In this document: piece after piece, positions 8,527 to 9,882 of the stretch | Layout of the letters: each line of letters opens with the position of its first letter | How positions within the stretch are numbered: position 1 is the first letter of the stretch | Source: Elusimicrobiota bacterium | GTDB lineage: Bacteria > CG03 > SLGR01 > PWQF01 | Direction: 5' to 3' | Length of the DNA: 9,882 bases | Assembly: GCA_003557485.1 (NCBI GenBank) | Contig: PWOI01000022.1 | Location: 1-9,882 of the forward strand | Program-made: the position numbers and the translations under genes | The notes under the pieces: model-generated | The model's input: the letters and a program-made list of their open reading frames with translations, nothing else | Databases searched by the model: none | Told to the model about the DNA's origin: nothing

Positions 8527-9863
8527 AGAGAATATTTTCCTGTAAAACACGAGAAGCAAAAGTTGTCCCCGTTTCCCCCGCCGCAGGCTTTTTTGAGGCC
8601 GGAAGGCGAAATATGATAGAGGCTTTTTACTCCAAGATAGCTTTCAATAGACTTTATATTTTTACGGTTGGCTATAAGCTCTTTCTTTGTAGGCGTATCT
8701 ATACCGTAAAAACAGCTGGAGGTTATAGGCGGGGAGGATATGCGCATATGAACCTCTCTGGCCCCGGCTTTTTTTATCATACTTACCAGTTTCCTTGAAG
8801 TTGTCCCGCGCACAATGGAATCATCAACCATTATGACTCTCTTTCCCTTGACCGCTTTCCTTATCGGGGTATGCTTTATCCTCACCGCAAGGTCCCTTAT
8901 CTCCTGGTGCGGGGCTATGAAAGTACGCCCTATGTAATGGTTTCTAAGAAGCCCGAATTCAAGGGGTATCCCGCTCTGGCGCGCATAGCCAAGCGCCTGG
9001 ACATTGGCAGAATCAGGAATAGGCATAACTATATCGGCGTCTACCGGGGATTCAATGGCAAGCTGCCTGCCCATATTAAGACGGGCCTCGTAAACACTCT
9101 GCCCGAAAACATAAGAATCGGGTCTGGCAAAGTAAATAAGCTCAAATATGCACTGACAGGGATCTGCTTTCTCCAGGAAAAAGCTTTCTGTTCCGTCCTT
9201 GCTGACTTTTACTATCTCTCCCGGCTCCAGTTCCCTCTCGTAATCGGCTGCCTCTATGTCAAAGGCGCAGCTCTCGGATGAAAAAAGAACAGCGCCGTTT
9301 TTTCTTCCCATTGCAAGGGGCCTGAAACCCATTGAATCCCGCGCGGCATAGAGCTCCCCGGGAAAGAGTATCAAGAGGGAAAAAGCCCCTTTGAGCCGGT
9401 TAAGCACACTCATCAGCCTTTTCTTTCTGGAACCTTTTTCCCTGGCGTACATTTTAAGAATAAGCTCGCTGTCGGTATCGGTTGAAAAAATAACGCCGTC
9501 GTCTTCGAGCTCCCTGCGGATCTTTTTTGAATGCGCTATAGCTCCGTTATGCGCTATTGCAATAGGGATATCTTTGTGGCGTACAAGTATTGGCTGGATG
9601 TTTTCTTCCATATTCTGCCCGGATCTGGAGTAATGAACATGGCCTATTGCGTTTGACCCCTCTATGCCTTCAATATCCTTGCCGGCAAAGACCTCGCTTA
9701 CCAGCCCCATACCTTTCCTGGTATGAAACTCTCCATTATCATCTACTACAAGTCCGGCGCTTTCCTGACCTCTGTGCTGAAGAGAGAAAAGCCCCAGATA
9801 GGTAAGCTTGCCGGCAAGCTTATGCCCGTAAACACCGAATAAACCGCAGTATTCCTTACGCAT
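8523..9863 (-). CDS. purF: Amidophosphoribosyltransferase (glutamine PRPP amidotransferase), Fe-S type
   Basis: First committed step of purine synthesis: PRPP and glutamine give phosphoribosylamine. Of 446 residues, the N-terminal Ntn glutaminase domain has Cys6 after a short MRKEY leader (probably removed to expose the nucleophile), SLQHRGQESAG (27-37), GHVHYSRSG (74-82), AHNG (104-107) and STDTDSE (127-133). The C-terminal phosphoribosyltransferase domain has PDSANVQALGYA, RNHYIGRTFI (307-316) and the PRPP loop VIMVDDSIVRGTTS (343-356). Cysteines 238, 384, 436 and 439 match the Bacillus subtilis 4Fe-4S ligand positions (CIFELIYF, SSCFYGID, CFSCFTGKY). The glutamine-site Arg of GHVRY is His77 here. 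ATG at 9863 sits in TAATAATG, so an upstream gene may end here by overlap; only 19 bases of upstream sequence are visible, so the start is less certain than the identity. Confidence 0.97.
   Translation of the reverse strand: MRKEYCGLFGVYGHKLAGKLTYLGLFSLQHRGQESAGLVVDDNGEFHTRKGMGLVSEVFAGKDIEGIEGSNAIGHVHYSRSGQNMEENIQPILVRHKDIPIAIAHNGAIAHSKKIRRELEDDGVIFSTDTDSELILKMYAREKGSRKKRLMSVLNRLKGAFSLLILFPGELYAARDSMGFRPLAMGRKNGAVLFSSESCAFDIEAADYERELEPGEIVKVSKDGTESFFLEKADPCQCIFELIYFARPDSYVFGQSVYEARLNMGRQLAIESPVDADIVMPIPDSANVQALGYARQSGIPLEFGLLRNHYIGRTFIAPHQEIRDLAVRIKHTPIRKAVKGKRVIMVDDSIVRGTTSRKLVSMIKKAGAREVHMRISSPPITSSCFYGIDTPTKKELIANRKNIKSIESYLGVKSLYHISPSGLKKACGGGNGDNFCFSCFTGKYSL
9803..9822. repeat. 20-bp perfect palindrome near the 5' end of purF
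   Basis: TAAGCTTGCC followed by its exact reverse complement GGCAAGCTTA, 41 to 60 bases downstream of the purF ATG (codons for HKLAGKLT). About 0.01 such palindromes are expected by chance in a window this size with equal base use. As mRNA it gives an 8-bp stem with a CCGG tetraloop early in the first gene of the visible cluster; as DNA it is a symmetric site that a dimeric regulator could bind. The K-L-A-G-K-L repeat at the protein level may partly explain it. Confidence 0.65.
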
Positions 9864-9882
9864 TATTAAAAATTATTCCCAT

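Noticed and set aside
8527-8559. Upstream ATG start for purD at 8559
   Set aside because: It adds 11 residues that match nothing in the family; the ATG at 8526 overlaps the purF stop as ATGA and yields the standard N-terminus.
8739-8750. 12-bp palindromes at 8739-8750 (ATATGCGCATAT), 9553-9564 (CTATTGCAATAG) and 6265-6276 (GCCGCCGGCGGC)
   Set aside because: Two or three palindromes of this length are expected by chance in about 10 kb; all lie in ordinary conserved codons.
9864-9882. Operon promoter or purine riboswitch upstream of purF
   Set aside because: Only 19 bases upstream of purF are in the window; nothing can be concluded beyond the TAATAATG that hints at an overlapping upstream gene.

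Overview
This window is a stretch of bacterial chromosome carrying a single-direction (minus strand) nucleotide-biosynthesis gene cluster. In transcription order it reads purF, purD, purE, pit (phosphate permease), a PhoU-like DUF47 gene, purM, purN, purB, purA and the 5' two-thirds or so of carA. Nine genes are complete; carA runs off the left edge. Apart from two gaps of 64 and 117 bases around the phosphate genes and one of 40 bases before purB, neighbouring genes overlap by 4 bases or are separated by 1 to 3 bases, so this looks like one long operon. I see no tRNA, rRNA, CRISPR array, insertion sequence or gene on the plus strand, and no gene-free stretch longer than 300 bases.

How the genes work together: PurF starts the pathway from PRPP and glutamine, PurD makes GAR, PurN formylates it with 10-formyl-THF, PurM makes AIR and PurE carboxylates AIR. 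PurB acts twice (SAICAR to AICAR and adenylosuccinate to AMP), and PurA makes adenylosuccinate from IMP. The FGAR amidotransferase (PurL/PurS/PurQ), PurC and PurH steps are not in the window and must be encoded elsewhere, perhaps just outside. PurE has the class II (direct CO2-using AIR carboxylase) signature, which fits the absence of purK here. CarA (glutaminase subunit of carbamoyl-phosphate synthetase) extends the cluster towards pyrimidines and arginine.

The least expected part is the pit + DUF47 pair inserted between purE and purM. A near-consensus sigma-70 promoter sits between pit and DUF47 and could drive DUF47, purM, purN, purB, purA and carA separately from the upstream genes. The window also carries three unusually long perfect inverted repeats: 24 bp inside pit, 20 bp near the 5' end of purF, and a 17-bp one overlapping the purN stop codon that resembles a REP-like or terminator element.

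Organism: a bacterium of intermediate GC with a Bacillus-type Fe-S PurF, class II PurE (as in Treponema denticola and animals) and several substitutions in normally invariant purine-enzyme motifs. That profile suggests a poorly sampled or candidate-phylum lineage (something Omnitrophota- or Elusimicrobiota-like is a guess only). Most of the window is recognisable housekeeping metabolism; the novelty lies in gene arrangement, variant motifs and palindromes rather than in an unknown protein system.
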